Shown in pieces: positions 36,201-48,700 of a stretch of 64,000 bases of DNA. Numbering within the stretch: the first letter of the stretch is position 1; the number at the start of each line of letters is the position of its first letter. The notes under the pieces were generated by a model. It searched no databases. It saw only the letters and a list, made by a program, of their open reading frames with translations, and was not told where the DNA came from. Both the position numbers and the translations under genes were made by a program. The DNA is from Sinonovacula constricta (taxonomy: Eukaryota > Mollusca > Bivalvia > Cardiida > Solecurtidae): the NCBI GenBank assembly GCA_007844125.1, contig CM017569.1, forward strand, positions 11,727,686-11,791,685, written 5' to 3'.

Positions 36201-39200
36201 ACTTGTATTTGTAGCTATCAGTTCGCAGTAGTGATCTCCTTACAGGGACAGTATGAATGATAATTGAAGAAAGAGTTGTTTGATATAAATCATTAAAAAT
36301 ATAACAAAAAGCATAGACATTCTATGTACATTTGTTTATGAGTTATAATATCTATGTTAAACTGGAAAATGCTGCAAAAATCATCAAGTCAACCCATAAC
36401 TTGGTTTTAAAATTACTGAACGTGGTAACAAAATACCCGAATTTAAGTGCATGTGAGTTGTCTGCTTAATAAATTTGAACGCTGGAATTACAAATAACAC
36501 GCCAGAAAAATGGATAATTTCATCATATGATTAGGTGACAAAAAGCCAGACAATCTAAATGAGGTCAGAAAAGGAAATCTCTGGATAAGTGGAATTTCAT
36601 GACAGACAAGTACCGTATTCCGCTATTTTTTACATTCCTGATTAACTCCCTAGTCTGTATTCGCAGTATACATGTGAAAAAAAATAGATAGTTATTGTCC
36701 TGCTCCCAAAGTCACAAAAAATGACAAATATCATTATGTGAATATTCTATTTATTAATTGGTGTACAGAGACTTGTAATTTTTTCCACATGAAAAGGTTG
36801 ATTAAAGAAATTAATATCTTGCGGCTGAGCGATGCAGGCTGTTCTCGCAGCTTGGAGGTTAACACCTGCTACTAAAATTACTACTCCCTGTATACCAATT
36901 AACCCTTGTGTTGAGACAGCATGTCTGGTCCATGGTCCTGTTCATTTTTCTTGCCTCGTCTTATTAGAGGGTTGAAGCAATTTCAGGAAAATGTCAGATA
37001 TTTTTTAGCATGCCAAATTCATAAAATTGGTGCGCGGTTTACATCCGAAAACATGTTTTTACACAGAATTTCATTAAAAATTGGCGTGTGTGTTATACAT
37101 AAATGTGTGTTAAACACAGAGTAATAGGGAAGATTATTAAAGCCAATCTGCCAGTGGACAGGTAGAAAAAAATGATTTCCACACCCTTTTTAAAATGTAT
37201 CATAATTCGACAGAAAATACATCGCGTGTGCATAAATAAATTAAGATGTTTTCCAAGAGAATTCCAGTCATCTTAGTTTTTGCACAATTAAAAAGTTCAT
37301 TTTAAATATTAAATATAAACTTTTTTAATTTTTAAAAAAGTCACAATTAAAGGTTTCTCTATATATCAATATAGAATCTCTGAAAGACAAGAGGGTTTTT
37401 ATAGAGATTACAAACTATAACAAACAAAATATCACTTTAAATAACTTTATTTAATGGGTGACATATTTTAGCATATTTAATCATCTGAAACAACCAGACT
37501 ATGTAAGAACAATTAATAAATAAACAATTGATAAACGGGCCATTTGCCAAAACATCCGACACCCATACAATCCCTACCTCAGTGTTGATGAGCATATTGT
37601 CATGTTACTAAAATTAGGCATTTTCCTGAATTCTGCTGTGTTGCATACTTTAAACTCTACCGCATTGTGTCACATGTCTTCAGTCAAAATATTTCCTGTT
37701 CAGTTGTAAGAAGTTTAAAGATTTAAATAGTTTTTGTACAGTTACATTGTTTTTTGCAATTATGCATTTTCTGCATTATTGGTGCAAAATATTTGTATCT
37801 GACAGATACAGAAAGTTATTGTTCATTATGTATAGCAATGTGATGTTTGTCAATATACTTTTGTGTCTATTGTTAATTACAAACAATTCAGTAAGCCTGA
37901 GACTAGTATGTTGTTTGCACAGGACCTCTTGTTTGGTGAGACATTTTGTGATCATCCTGTACTCAAAATAAAACAATACAATATAGACAAATGCTTTAAA
38001 GTTATATGTAAGCATTGTTATTATCTATTTCTTTAAAGTCATAGGTTGTAAAATATATCAATTAGAGTTTTACTTTGGTCACTATCTAGTGACCATTTAT
38101 CAAACCCTTTAAATTCATGTATGTTATCAAAGAATGATGAAACCTGCAACCACAGGTAGGATCCTCTACTAATATTTCAGTGCTTTCCACAACATCTTTC
38201 AGAGGTGTGCCAACCAAGTCGATCAGACTCAGCTTGGAATTAGCTAGCTTTCCTGTATTGCTCTTGATCTGCCAACAGCCATTGAGAGGCTGAATCTGTC
38301 TATTGATGTCTGTTATTGACATCCTTCAAGTTTCATTATGTCATTATGTTTCAAAAATATTGAAAGAATTCCAAAGGGATTGTAATATGGTTCATCTGTC
38401 GTTGCAGGGCAGCGTATTTGCGCTGTAGCTGAAGAAGAGAGTATAGTCTCCGGAAGAGGGACCTATATTAGAAATGGTTTTATTTACTCAAGTCTTGCTG
38501 GAGCTCTGCAAGTAACAAAAAATGAAGGAGGACAGGTACATTGGACACTCTCTTGTCTGTTAAGTGTTGATTTGTTTTATTTCTTTCTTCATAATAGGTA
38601 CATGTAGTATATATAATCACATGAAATGTAAGGCATTATTCCATATTTAGACTAAAAAATTTATTTACAGTGCATAATAATAGGAAAATTCTTAATATAG
38701 ACAGTTTTATGAACGAAACTAAAGAAAAAGAATTGTCAAAAAAAAATATTTAAAATTTGAGAAACAGCTTAAATAAAAAGTAAGAAAAATAACCAAGGTT
38801 GTTTATGGATAGACCAGTGCTTGTTACAATACCTGTTTGTTTTTCTATGACATTATTTTTTACATCACCTTGCATTTTAATTACTATATTATTTTGTCAT
38901 CAGGGTGAGCAAGGATGATTGCCCACCATGCGCCGTGTGGCATCATGCATCCATCAACATACTTAAAATGACATTTCCTCCAAAACTGCAGGCTGTGCTA
39001 AGGAAAATGTTGTTCAAAGAATTTTGATCTTTTAGAAAACAGCCAGGAGTGTGGTTTATAATTTGGCAAAATGTTAATAAATTCTCAATAGAACAATGAT
39101 TTATAAAATTGCACCATTTATAAATATATTATTTTTCATTGTTAGAGGGTGATTGAAGTTATCAGAGGAACAGAGCGGAACACTGTGCCAACTGTTGATG

Positions 39201-42200
39201 CCATAGTCACAGCAAAGGTAAGTCACCAGATGTCTTCGTTCATCCTTTTACTTAAAGCTAGAATTTAAGCTTATACTTCATTTTGTAGCGTCTTACTTAT
39301 TCTTTTGTGGTCTTGTTTTAACATTGCACTCAGTTATAGTCAAATAGGTAATGTCCAGCAAATTATTTGTTGAAAAAGACCACAGACACATGTCTGGGTT
39401 GAACCACTTGCATACCTGTCAGCTGGAAGACTTTCCCACATGACCTCCCTTACCAGGACTGGAACCCATGCACTAAGTAGCCGAGGAGTTACCATACTAA
39501 TTGTGAAGTCATCTGCAGAGAAAGGAGCCTGTGCCTAGACTTTTAGCTAGATATCTAGCAGGAAATCATGCATTTCCTGATCATACAGTTTCCAGCTACA
39601 TTCTTGGCCTAAGTCTTATCAATATTTGCTTGGTCGCTATAATTTAAACACTCATTACACTAGATAAAACCACAACAATTACATGCAGATAGATTGTAAG
39701 CCCACTTATCCTGGCAACCCTTTTTATCTGACCATTGAAAATCTATGGATACAAACTCAACTTTTTTATTGATTTGTATTAATATAAATGGAAAAAATAA
39801 AAAATTTCCTCAGAATTACTTTAATGATTTCTCATAATTATGTTCTGTTTCAAATGAATTAATTTGTGTAAATGATTGATTATCAAAGACATATACAGGC
39901 ACTGTACAATTTTTTTGCTTATTTATTTTGTGAACAAATTCATGCTTGTCACAGAAGAAAAAATATTTTTTTATCAAATACATAATACTTTAAACTTATT
40001 TTACATTAAAATGTTAATGCGTACACTAAGTACATTATATTTTCCTGTGCTTTATAGGTTACCAATGTTACACCAAGATTCTGCAAGTGTGCAATAATGA
40101 AAGTTGGAAATACCACTCTGAAGGAGCCATTCCGGGGTATGATCAGGTAGGCTAATTTCTCATCCTTTTAGAAGTAGTATGGTCATGCAGTTAGTTGGAA
40201 CTTTTGTTCTTTAAAAATGAGGATTTTTTTGTACATTTTATTCATTGATTTACACCATACAATTCCCAAACACATGTAATAACAGAATCAGTATGTGGAT
40301 ATGTAGAGTATACTCCTGGAATAGTCAGTCTTTGTATATATTTTAGAAGGGTTTTTCTTTTACTACATGTGTTATGAAAAATAATTAATTTTTGTTTGCT
40401 AGTGCTTTTGTGTGGTATTTATAAAGTGTCTATACAGCTTAACTTAAAAACAAACCAAAAAAATACCCCAAAGAAAACTTTAAAACAATATTTGTAAAGC
40501 CTTTACCATTTACTTGCTGGAAACTCCATACACCCCATTAATGTTGAACATATCCCTCCCTAATGGTGTTTCCAGCAAGGCAAGAGTTAGGTACAAACTA
40601 GCTTTGAGAATTTGTAATGCATAAAGTGAACTGGTTAACAATGAAAAGGTTGCAAGGTTCAAATGCTTGAAAGAACCTTGTGTAAGCCAGTTTTATGTTT
40701 TAGGTGTCTGCAAATATAACACATTTTTAATATTAGCAAAATGGATTTTTTTGTTTATGTTATATAATCTATAATGTTGAAATATTTTTTGTTTTTATAG
40801 GTCTAGTTCATGGTTAGCAGTAGAAAATCCGGCTGTTTTTTTCTAAGTAGATTTCTTCTGGTATGTCCAGGTGTCTTCTGGTCTGAAAGTTCCTGTTTCA
40901 GTCAGTTTAAATTCACTTTTCAAAAGTCACATAGCAAAAATTATCGTCAAAATTTAACTTCAATTATAAACTGATCTACTGCTATTTGTGCTGCCAAGTT
41001 AACAAATAATTCTATTTCGAAAAAGCTTATGTGAAAATTCATATATCTGCATTGATTTTCCATTTGTCCAGTTTAAACTAATTACATTTACATTTAATAA
41101 CAGGAGAGAAGATATAAGAGCTACAGAAAAAGATAAGGTTTGTAATTTGTTTTAAATTCTTTTTGCCACATGAAACTTCCTCAATGCCAGGTTAATGAAA
41201 AATGTACCCGATAGGCTCCAAATAAGCATAGATAGAAAAATCTAGGATAAACGTTATAAATATGACAGTTCATGTAACTATCTACAAAGAGGTTGTTTTT
41301 AGACATATTGTGTGAAACACATAATAAATAATATTTTATATAAAGTATATATAAATAAAGTATATAAAGTATCTCTGATGTCATGTAAGTCAGGATTACT
41401 TCATGTAAGTCATGATGTCAGAAATATTTAAGAGATCTATCTAAAAAATTATATAAATTTTTATTTACATTTTAATTTGACCATTTAACAATTTTTTTTT
41501 TTGATGTTTTCTTTACCTGTAAACACATAATGTGCATATAAATGCCTATCCTTCATTTAATTACAGAAAAACATGGTTCTTTTACTTACCAGTGTTTGTA
41601 TTAGGATTCAAATAAATTTGCAATTGGCTGACCCTGTTTCATTAACAGTTGAGCTAAAACTTTCACTTGCATTCTTTAATTGCATAACATAATCATTATT
41701 TTTTCTTTTAAAATATAAGCTAAGACTCTTCATAAAATTAGGAAATTGCTGATTTAAATTTATATCCTGTTCTGTTCTTGCTTGTATAAATCATTTCCCC
41801 ATTCCTACAGATTGAGATGTACCGGTGTGTGCGTCCAGGGGACATAATCATGGCTAGAGTGATCTCGCTTGGTGATGCCCAGTCATACCTCCTCAGTACA
41901 GCAGAGAATGAACTGGGTGTGGTCCAGGCTACCAGTGAGGCAGGTTGGTAACAGTATATCTCTTCATTTTAAACAACTTACAATGTTTTTGTTTATAGTG
42001 ACATAAATGCCAAGCAATTACCATATATACTTGATAACAAGACAGGGATTATTCCTTGGAAAATAGCCTTCAAAGTGCATATAGGCGCAATCTACAACAA
42101 GGCCTAAAAAATTTCTACAGGAATTCTTAGTTTTTCTTAAGAAACGTATGAAAACAGAGAGCTTACTGCCAGATGGTGTAGAAAAAGAAATTTATGTCTT

Positions 42201-43007
42201 GCAGCCGCGCAAAGCAGTATGTTCTCACGGCTCTCCCATCCCTGCACAATTGAGAGATTTAAGTAAAAAGTCATCATGGCATGGCAGGTTGAGCAACACT
42301 ATGATGGCTTAATAGCACAAGTCTTAAGCGCCGCAACTGTTTGCCTAGTAAAACCCTGTATCTTTGATCTACGCCATCAAGTCTGGCCTATACACGCTAT
42401 ACTGGAGGAGAGTGTCTTACAAAACACAGCACACACAGTCTTATTTGGCAAATAGTCGCAGTGGCTTACAGATATGCTGGTAATAAAGTCACTTTCACAA
42501 ATCTTGGATAGACACCTGCTGAAAATTTTATCCACTTATTAAAGGGTCAACACAGAAAACCTCAGATTTGGTAGACAAACTAGGGGGCCCATCTTATAAG
42601 CTGGTCGCCTTACGGTCGTGTATATAAGGTAGTCGCTATGCGATCCCAAGCTATCTTTCAATTCAGCTTAATTGTAAATTACAGGCTGACACCCATGCTA
42701 TTTGTTGGGAATATGGTAATGTATGATACTAGAGCAATGGTTATAAACATCGGTAAAAATTCCAAAAATAATCAAAAACATTGTTTAAAATGCATTTGAA
42801 AATCGAAGTTCATTTAATTTGGTGTTTAATGTTACATTTATTTCCTGAAGCATTTGTGTTTGACATGAGTTTTTTTTTTGTGTGCCAGGGTTCAGTATGG
42901 TGCCTGTGAGCTGGTGCAAGATGCGCTGTCCAAAGACCCTGGTAGAGGAATATCGGAAGGTGGCCAAGGTGCAATCGCAGTACATCATTTACTCAGGGGG
43001 CACTTGA
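30211..43007 (+). CDS. EXOSC1: Exosome complex component CSL4 (EXOSC1), 7 exons, 200 aa
   Basis: Exons: 30211-30238, 38408-38535, 39146-39217, 40058-40146, 41104-41137, 41811-41943 and 42889-43007 (stop TGA 43005-43007). All junctions are GT-AG and in phase; total 200 residues against 195 in human. The N-terminal domain (residues about 5-50) has CVPGQR and GTYIRNGFIYSSLAG; the S1 RNA-binding domain (about 65-155) includes VDAIVTAKV, FRGMIRREDIRATEKDK, RPGDIIMARVISLGDAQ and STAENELGVV; the C-terminal part has MVPVSWCKMRCPKT. CSL4 is one of three cap subunits of the nine-subunit RNA exosome, binding RNA and helping assembly in nucleus and cytoplasm. The very short first coding exon and 8.2-kb intron 1 are notable. 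A poly(A) signal lies 52 bp past the stop. FRA10AC1 is head-to-head upstream. Confidence 0.96.
30505..30591 (+). mobile_element. tRNA-like SINE, family 3, left part (split by a transposon)
   Basis: An A-box-like segment (TTAAGCAACGTGGTTAAGTG), TCTGCTGTCC and a B box GGTTCGATCTC are followed by AAGGACAGGATATTT. The sequence resumes after 32870 (CTCCTCTCGGACTTACTTTAAA). The same order (GGGACAGG, CTTC, ATTTACTTTAA) is seen in the copy at 60230-60440, so the transposon interrupted an existing SINE. Confidence 0.65.
30592..32870. mobile_element. 2.28-kb inverted-repeat DNA transposon with 9-bp target duplication
   Basis: The left end begins GGGCCTGTATAAAACGCAGC and the right end, reversed, begins GGGCCAATATAAAACGCAGC. 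Both continue with CTTTTAACGCAG and TATAGGGAAAACGCAGCTTT, giving subterminal inverted repeats of about 90-115 bp. AGGATATTT flanks both ends (30583-30591, 32871-32879). A 9-bp duplication is usual for Mutator-like elements and also possible for Merlin; no transposase was recognised, so the copy is non-autonomous. Confidence 0.85.
31817..31981 (-). CDS. Short ORF with an SGNH-hydrolase-like first block, inside the transposon
   Basis: A 54-residue open frame starting MALVFGHSQVKYL, followed by TLCYPGYKVKDFLDL. The GHSQ segment after a short beta strand resembles block I of transposon-carried SGNH/GDSL esterases, where G-D-S or G-H-S is common. The frame ends early and no later catalytic blocks were seen. 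It could be a truncated captured gene or chance. There is no evidence it is translated. Confidence 0.3.
   Translation of the reverse strand: MALVFGHSQVKYLHEYIDSENIVTLCYPGYKVKDFLDLDIVFQVVPSVSVKGVL
32885..32960 (+). repeat. Short tandem duplication past the split SINE
   Basis: Two copies of TACTTT(A/G)AAAGTGTGTGTT then TGCCATGGGGA lie next to each other, in the right part of the family 3 SINE interrupted by the transposon. Confidence 0.6.
34333..34375 (+). repeat. Fragment related to the foldback element arm
   Basis: TACTGCCTTGGAACAGTCAG and the following GGCAAAAGGGACAG closely match the arm segments at about 280-320 and 855-895. Only this fragment is recognisable in EXOSC1 intron 1. Confidence 0.6.
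35040..36215 (+). pseudogene. Degraded non-LTR retrotransposon (L2/CR1-like) 3' end
   Basis: A reverse-transcriptase remnant is readable with frame breaks. 35047-35280 encodes IKSYLTDRSMKVIINN and LKYGIPQGPCVGPVNF (the PQG block); YGSADDHKLAFKI (the A-D-D active-site block) follows in another frame near 35310; DRLQKVQNRATRIV (the thumb-like end block) lies near 35750; WNALPNH lies near 36045. The 3' end has GCACTATATAAATGAACTTG, as in L2/CR1 elements. Stops and shifts make it non-functional. It is in EXOSC1 intron 1. Confidence 0.8.
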
Positions 43008-43058
43008 GACTGTTGTGGTCTTGTTATTATAATGTTTCATCTGTTGTATATACTATCA

Positions 43059-43064
43059 AATAAA
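43059..43064 (+). terminator. Poly(A) signal of EXOSC1
   Basis: AATAAA lies 52 bp after the stop codon and is followed by T/GT-rich sequence (GTGCTTGTTTTCATT) within about 25 bp. Confidence 0.75.
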
Positions 43065-43372
43065 CATTCATCCCAAGTGCTTGTTTTCATTCAATCTGTT
43101 CACCTAATCGGACTCTTGGGTACATTATTATACTTCATAAATATAATACTTTATTACAGATGTGGCAGCTAAAGCAGTAGTTGAGAGTTGCATACCTTAT
43201 AAAAATCAAATCCATCTAGTGTGGGTTTTTTTATTAAAAAAACTTATTTGAGTTGGTTTTGTTTCATATGGCAGTGCAGATTGTGAATCCAATTTATGAA
43301 GTCAAATTGGGTTATGTTATTGTTTTTGTTTTGTTTTTGAAATGTTTCCATCAACGGAGTCATTTGCCCAAT

Positions 43373-43656
43373 ATCGGTCGCAATAGCTCAGGTGATAGAG
43401 CGTCGGCTTGCGGATCGGGAGGTCATGGGTTCAAACCCTGGCCGGGTCAAACCAAAGACTTGAAAGTTGGTAGTAGTGGCTTGCCTTCTAACACTCGGGG
43501 CTAAGGGGACAGCATTACGCCTGACTCGTCGGTGTCAGTATAATGGACCGGCTGGGTTTAGTCCCTGGGCACCTCATAAGTGTCCCTGTACTATAATGAT
43601 AGAAATGTCGCTGCACAGTATCGACAAAGATGCCTGCTAATCCCAATCCCAATCCC
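43373..43656 (+). mobile_element. tRNA-derived SINE, family 1, with AATCCC tail
   Basis: The head resembles a tRNA: A box TAGCTCAGGTGATAGAGC and B box GGTTCAAACCC about 35 bp later. A body with CTAAGGGGACAGCATTACGC, GTCGGTGTCAGTATAATGG and GGGCACCTCATAAGTG follows, then a 3' tail of (AATCCC)n. The tRNA-unrelated body and tail exclude a functional tRNA gene. It lies in the 3' flank of EXOSC1. Confidence 0.88.
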
Positions 43657-43659
43657 TCA

Positions 43660-45530
43660 TTTGCCCAAACTGGGTCTTGAACCCACACAGTGAGAGGCTA
43701 TGCTGTGGAAGAAGTTACTATTCTCTGACTCTACCTCCAGGCTACAGGCACACCCCAATAATTTAAATTGTAACAAAATAATAAATTAAGGATAGAAACC
43801 TATAAACAAAACAAATCTGATAAATGAAAACAAATAAAACTTTCGTTTATTAATAAAACAAAACGTTGACAAATTGCAACGATAAAAACTACATGTGTTT
43901 AGAAAACAACAGGACTGTTACAAAAGCACATCAACTGTCATAAAACAAGTAAATGTAATTAAAACATTTAATTAAATTCATTGTGTACTTTATAGATTTA
44001 CTGTAAAGCATGTTAAATAAATGATATTAATGGAGAAACAATGCATAACTAAACAGCATTTATTGAGTAGAATCTCAAAAATAAACCATATGACCCTTGT
44101 GGTACACAGATGACCGATACATTTTAACAGATTAACTCGTGTAGCTTGCCTCAATTATTTGACAATACTTCTGCCCTACTTTTTGCTCAATACTGCACAT
44201 AATAGTTTGCCATGTAGCAAATGGGTGTTCAATAATGTATTGTGGAATTAGAACCTGCTTTAAGCATTTTCATTAGTGATAATTTATTACCTTTAGAAGT
44301 CATTTATGTATTTTGAAGTTTATCCATGAAATAACATTGATATGAATGCTAGTTGATAAATTTGCAACTGTCCATACGATAATTGAAGAGTGTTTAATTG
44401 ACACAATGTTGTACAAAACATTGTAAATAAAAAAGAGGAAATTTTCTGCTGCCAGGAGAAGTGCCACTTGCAAATAGGACAGAAAACTATTATCATTCCA
44501 GGTAAGAAACAACCAAATATTGTTCAGTAGTGTGTAACTGGAAAAAAAGAAGTGGTACTAAAATCATAAGTAAATGAAGAGCTGCATGTTTGTGCAACTA
44601 AAATTGTTGTTTCATTACTATGTAAATGTTGCTATTTTATATCCAAATACATTCAACGACAATTTATTCTTAAAAAAACAACTAGAATTTAGAATGCTAT
44701 ACATTTAAATGTATCATGTTTTGATACACTCAGAATGCATAAACAAAAGGCTATTTTTTCCAGTTACCATGTTGTATTCATGTATTTGGATGTTTACAAA
44801 TGCGTTACCGTATTAGTGCCTCATGCTATTTTGCTACGTCCGTGCCAGTTCTGTATATGGAGTCTCACCTTTGTCCATTCAAGTTTTTTACAAAATGCTA
44901 ATGAAACTACTCACAACTTTCTAGAATGTGTTCTTTAGGGGCAATAAGTTCAAATGTAAACTATGACAAAAGATGTTAAAGACATACTATTGCTTTATTT
45001 TTTGAAACATTTTTATTACAAATTGTATTGCTTATCTAAAAAATGAAACAGGACTAGCTGACTTATGTGTGAAGGTAGTACTGTGATATTCTGACATTCT
45101 GTGTTTTATTACACTACACTATCTTGGTGGGTACTCTCTAAAAACTGCAGCCGAAAGATTAGTTAAACACCTGATAGCACCTTCTTTAACAACACTAAAA
45201 ATAGCACTAATGCCACGTTTGAAGAGTGTTGTTAATTGATTTTACAATTTTTACTTTGTTTTAATTCTACATTGATCTAACAGTTTTGAAGAGCAAAGAA
45301 ATGGCTAAAGTCGAATTAAAAAGTCATTGTTAAAGTCTGGTTAACATAATGAACATTGATTAATTTAAGAAAGGGGTTCCTAGAAATATTTATTCACCTT
45401 GATCAAAACCATGATAAAGTTTTCAGTTGGTTTAAAATGAATAAGTTGACTGGATGTTAAATGAGAATAAACCCTGTTTAATTAAACCCTGAATTCTGGT
45501 TAATACTGATACATCTGAATATATTGCATG
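43660..45530. other. Intergenic region between EXOSC1 and the C6orf163-like gene
   Basis: No exon was found. 43665-43740 holds a minus-strand tRNA-like SINE remnant (B box GGTTCAAGACC). The rest is AT-rich with no recognised element. Confidence 0.45.
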
Positions 45531-45536
45531 TTTATT
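45531..45536 (-). terminator. Candidate poly(A) signal of the C6orf163-like gene
   Basis: AATAAA on the minus strand, about 230 bp past the stop codon at 45765-45763. It is one of a few candidates in AT-rich sequence. Confidence 0.35.
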
Positions 45537-45762
45537 ATTACAAACAGTAAAACAAGTGAATAAGATACAAATACAGAACTCAGTAATATACAATAATAAA
45601 AATAACTAAAAACAAATAATCTGTTGAACATTCAGTGAGACAGTGTAAATAAATTTTTCAATAATGTAATAAATGTCTTTTATAACAAATAAACATCTAA
45701 AAAATAACAAAGGATGTACCTCACTTTTGATTTCAAACTCTTCACAATTTACAATATGTAAA

Positions 45763-48700
45763 TCACTTCTTTCCCTTGCGCTTTGGTAATGCTGACCGCA
45801 ATGATTTCATTGTGTATCCTTTTTTCTCCAGTTCTTCGATGTATACAAGTGGCAACAGAAAATCTGCCTGGAACTTGTCAAAGGGAGGCAACTTGTCAAT
45901 GAAATCCTGGAAATCATTCCTTGTATCAAGAAGACAATTTTCAACATTATCCTTGCATTTTGTCATCTCAGCAATTTGTTTTTCAAGTTTACAAATTTCT
46001 GCATTGCTAGTTTCAATTTCATCGCGTAATTTTTTCACAACTGCCTCGTATTGTCCAGTTATCGACTGGCACTTCTCCTTTGCAATGTTTCGCTCTCGTG
46101 CCTCTGCATTCTGGACTGCCGTTGCTTTCTCTAGGTCCTTAGCATCTCTCAGTTCCTAATGGAATATACCATGAATCAATATCTAGATTGGTTTTAATGT
46201 TTTATATTTATTGCCAAATATTTTTCTTTAAAATCCATGTACAGTTACATGAGACATAGAGACATGAGCAAGTATGATGAAGTAACAAGTTCATAAAACT
46301 TAGACTAAACCCGATGTATTAATATGTAGATACTTGGTTTAGAGTGTATAATACTTACTTAGCCTGCTGTTTTTGTGAATAACCAAGTCATGAAATTTCA
46401 TGCTAACAACTTTAACAACTAACAACATCAGGACAAATTCGTAGATACTAAACAGCAAAAAGTTTGAATCCTGGTTAGACAGTTCGCTGCTGGTTTATTG
46501 TTTTTATAGGTTGTCCCTTTAACTGTACTTCAGTTATCTGGAGATGGTATCTACTTGCAGAAGATATTGTGCTGCCTTCACTGTACATAGCATGCGAGAA
46601 CATCTAGTCACATTATCCTGGCACCAGACCAACCAGTTGTGGAACTACCCTTATTTTTGCTTATACATCACTGCTATACCACTAAAGTTTTGTATGACTT
46701 TTTTATGTCGCGGCCTGTCTTCAAACCAAGGCCCTCCTTTACCTCATATGCTCTAACAATTGCGTAACTAGGTTCAGTACTCCCTGCTGGAGCTAGGTGT
46801 TCTAGAGCTACACATTTTGTTATGCCTAATCAATACATGTTTACAATTACAAACAACAAATGCTCTGTCATCAAAAGGCAAAGTTCACAAGAAACAGATA
46901 TTGTGTTGCCCTTAGGGTGAAAGCTTGCCACAAACATCTGACATGCTATGACAGCCAATAACATTATCCATTATAGACTAAGGCCTGTATAAAGTAACAA
47001 TTCTTTAGAAAACAATGCTAAAGTCTAGTATTTCAGGATATAATATCCCAAAAGCTGCATGTCTGAACCATTGCATGACAAAAAAAATGGTACTATGTGG
47101 TGACAATTTCACCCAAACTAATATTGTAAAAAGACTGGTCCTGGTAGAGCAAATCAGTAGAGGGTCGGCTCCAGGTATGGGAGGCCCGGGTACGATCCTG
47201 GGCCGCAGCATACCAAAGTCATTAAAAATGGTAGTGTTATAGCTCCTTTGCTCATGCTCAAGCAGATATAAGTGTAGTTCCACAACTGGTTGGCCTGGTG
47301 TCAGGATAATGTGACTGGGTGTGTTATCATGCCAGGTGTTCATGACATGCTATACACCATGAAGGCAGCACTATATCTGCTTCAAGTAGACACCATCTCC
47401 AGATAATTGAAATACTGTTGGTGGGATAATAAACCCAACAACCAAACATAATATCATAAAAACATAATATTTCTTGTATAAAAACTGTGACTTCGAGTTT
47501 AAGTCATGACACAGGGATAAGAATTATTGAAAAGCTACCAGCTTATGTCAACTAATGTGAAGTTTCTATTGTGCTGACATAAGCAAGCAAACTATCCTGA
47601 CGCAAGACATATCTTTGTATTCACTTTATAAGTATTAGCTTCAAACAGAAATCTGCTGGCCATCTCAGCCTCCAGCCCCACAAAATGTAATTGTTTATAT
47701 TTCAGTGATAGGATATGAAATGAAAGGCATAGTTATGCAGTTAAAATCTAAAAAATAATGTTTGCATTAGACTGTGTCCAGCTTGTATGAACTAAATGCA
47801 AAGGTTTTGCTTTAAATTTATAAATGAACCACTCTCCACAGCATGTGGAAATACAGCATCCTGAGAAACACATTGGGTGTGATGTAGTCAGCATGATAGA
47901 GGCATATTCTACCATGATAATGTGTGTCAATCAGTATTGGTTGTCCACCCCTACCCATCTGTCCACTTGATTAAAAGCCGAGTTGCATAGTTTAAGAATG
48001 GGAGGTCCATCTAACATAACAATGATGCTTTTCAGTTTATCTACACTGGTTATCATAGTCTCAAAACGTTCAACTTTTCTAAAACAGTGACGCAGCGCTT
48101 TATATCAGACTAGTACTCAAGACTGATGCAATATATAGGCAACTCAAGAGGTTTATATATTGAGCTGTAACAATCTGAATATATTTGTGTGTAGCATCTT
48201 TATTTCTTGGGTGTAACTTGAGTTGATGCGCTACAATGTGCTTGATATTTAACCTTAAACTTATATCCATATGTCATAAGATAAAAGATTTCACAGAGGG
48301 GACATGTATCTTAAGGATTTATAATGACCCTAATTTGATGAAGGTTGAATTGCATGTTCTACAAATTGCATTACTTTTGTGGACAAATGTGAAATAAGAG
48401 ACCATTTTGAGAAAAGAATTTTGGAAAACTTGATTCTTATTGTTTATAAATAATTGGTGCCTTGACATTAATGATTTACGTCAAATATTTACATAGCTTT
48501 GGTATTAAAAAGACACACTGTATTCTTAAACGTTTGTCTATGAAAACAAAATCATTACCTTGAGAGCTTTAGCTAGTTCTTCAGCTGCTTTCTTTAGAGA
48601 GGCATCATATTTCTCTTTATTGGCCCTGTAGAAGATAATACAAGGGTATAAAATAGAGACTGAAATAGAAGATTGGATTTGCAGAAGATAATACAAGGGT

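Noticed and set aside
38086..38322. A 78-aa minus-strand frame next to EXOSC1 exon 2
   Set aside because: No family resemblance, no splice partner, and it is opposite an intron of a well-supported gene.
43380..43450. A tRNA gene
   Set aside because: A and B boxes are present, but the acceptor stem does not pair and the sequence continues into a SINE body with an AATCCC tail.
45776..46159. A 127-aa plus-strand frame
   Set aside because: It is the reverse shadow of the last exon of the C6orf163-like gene.
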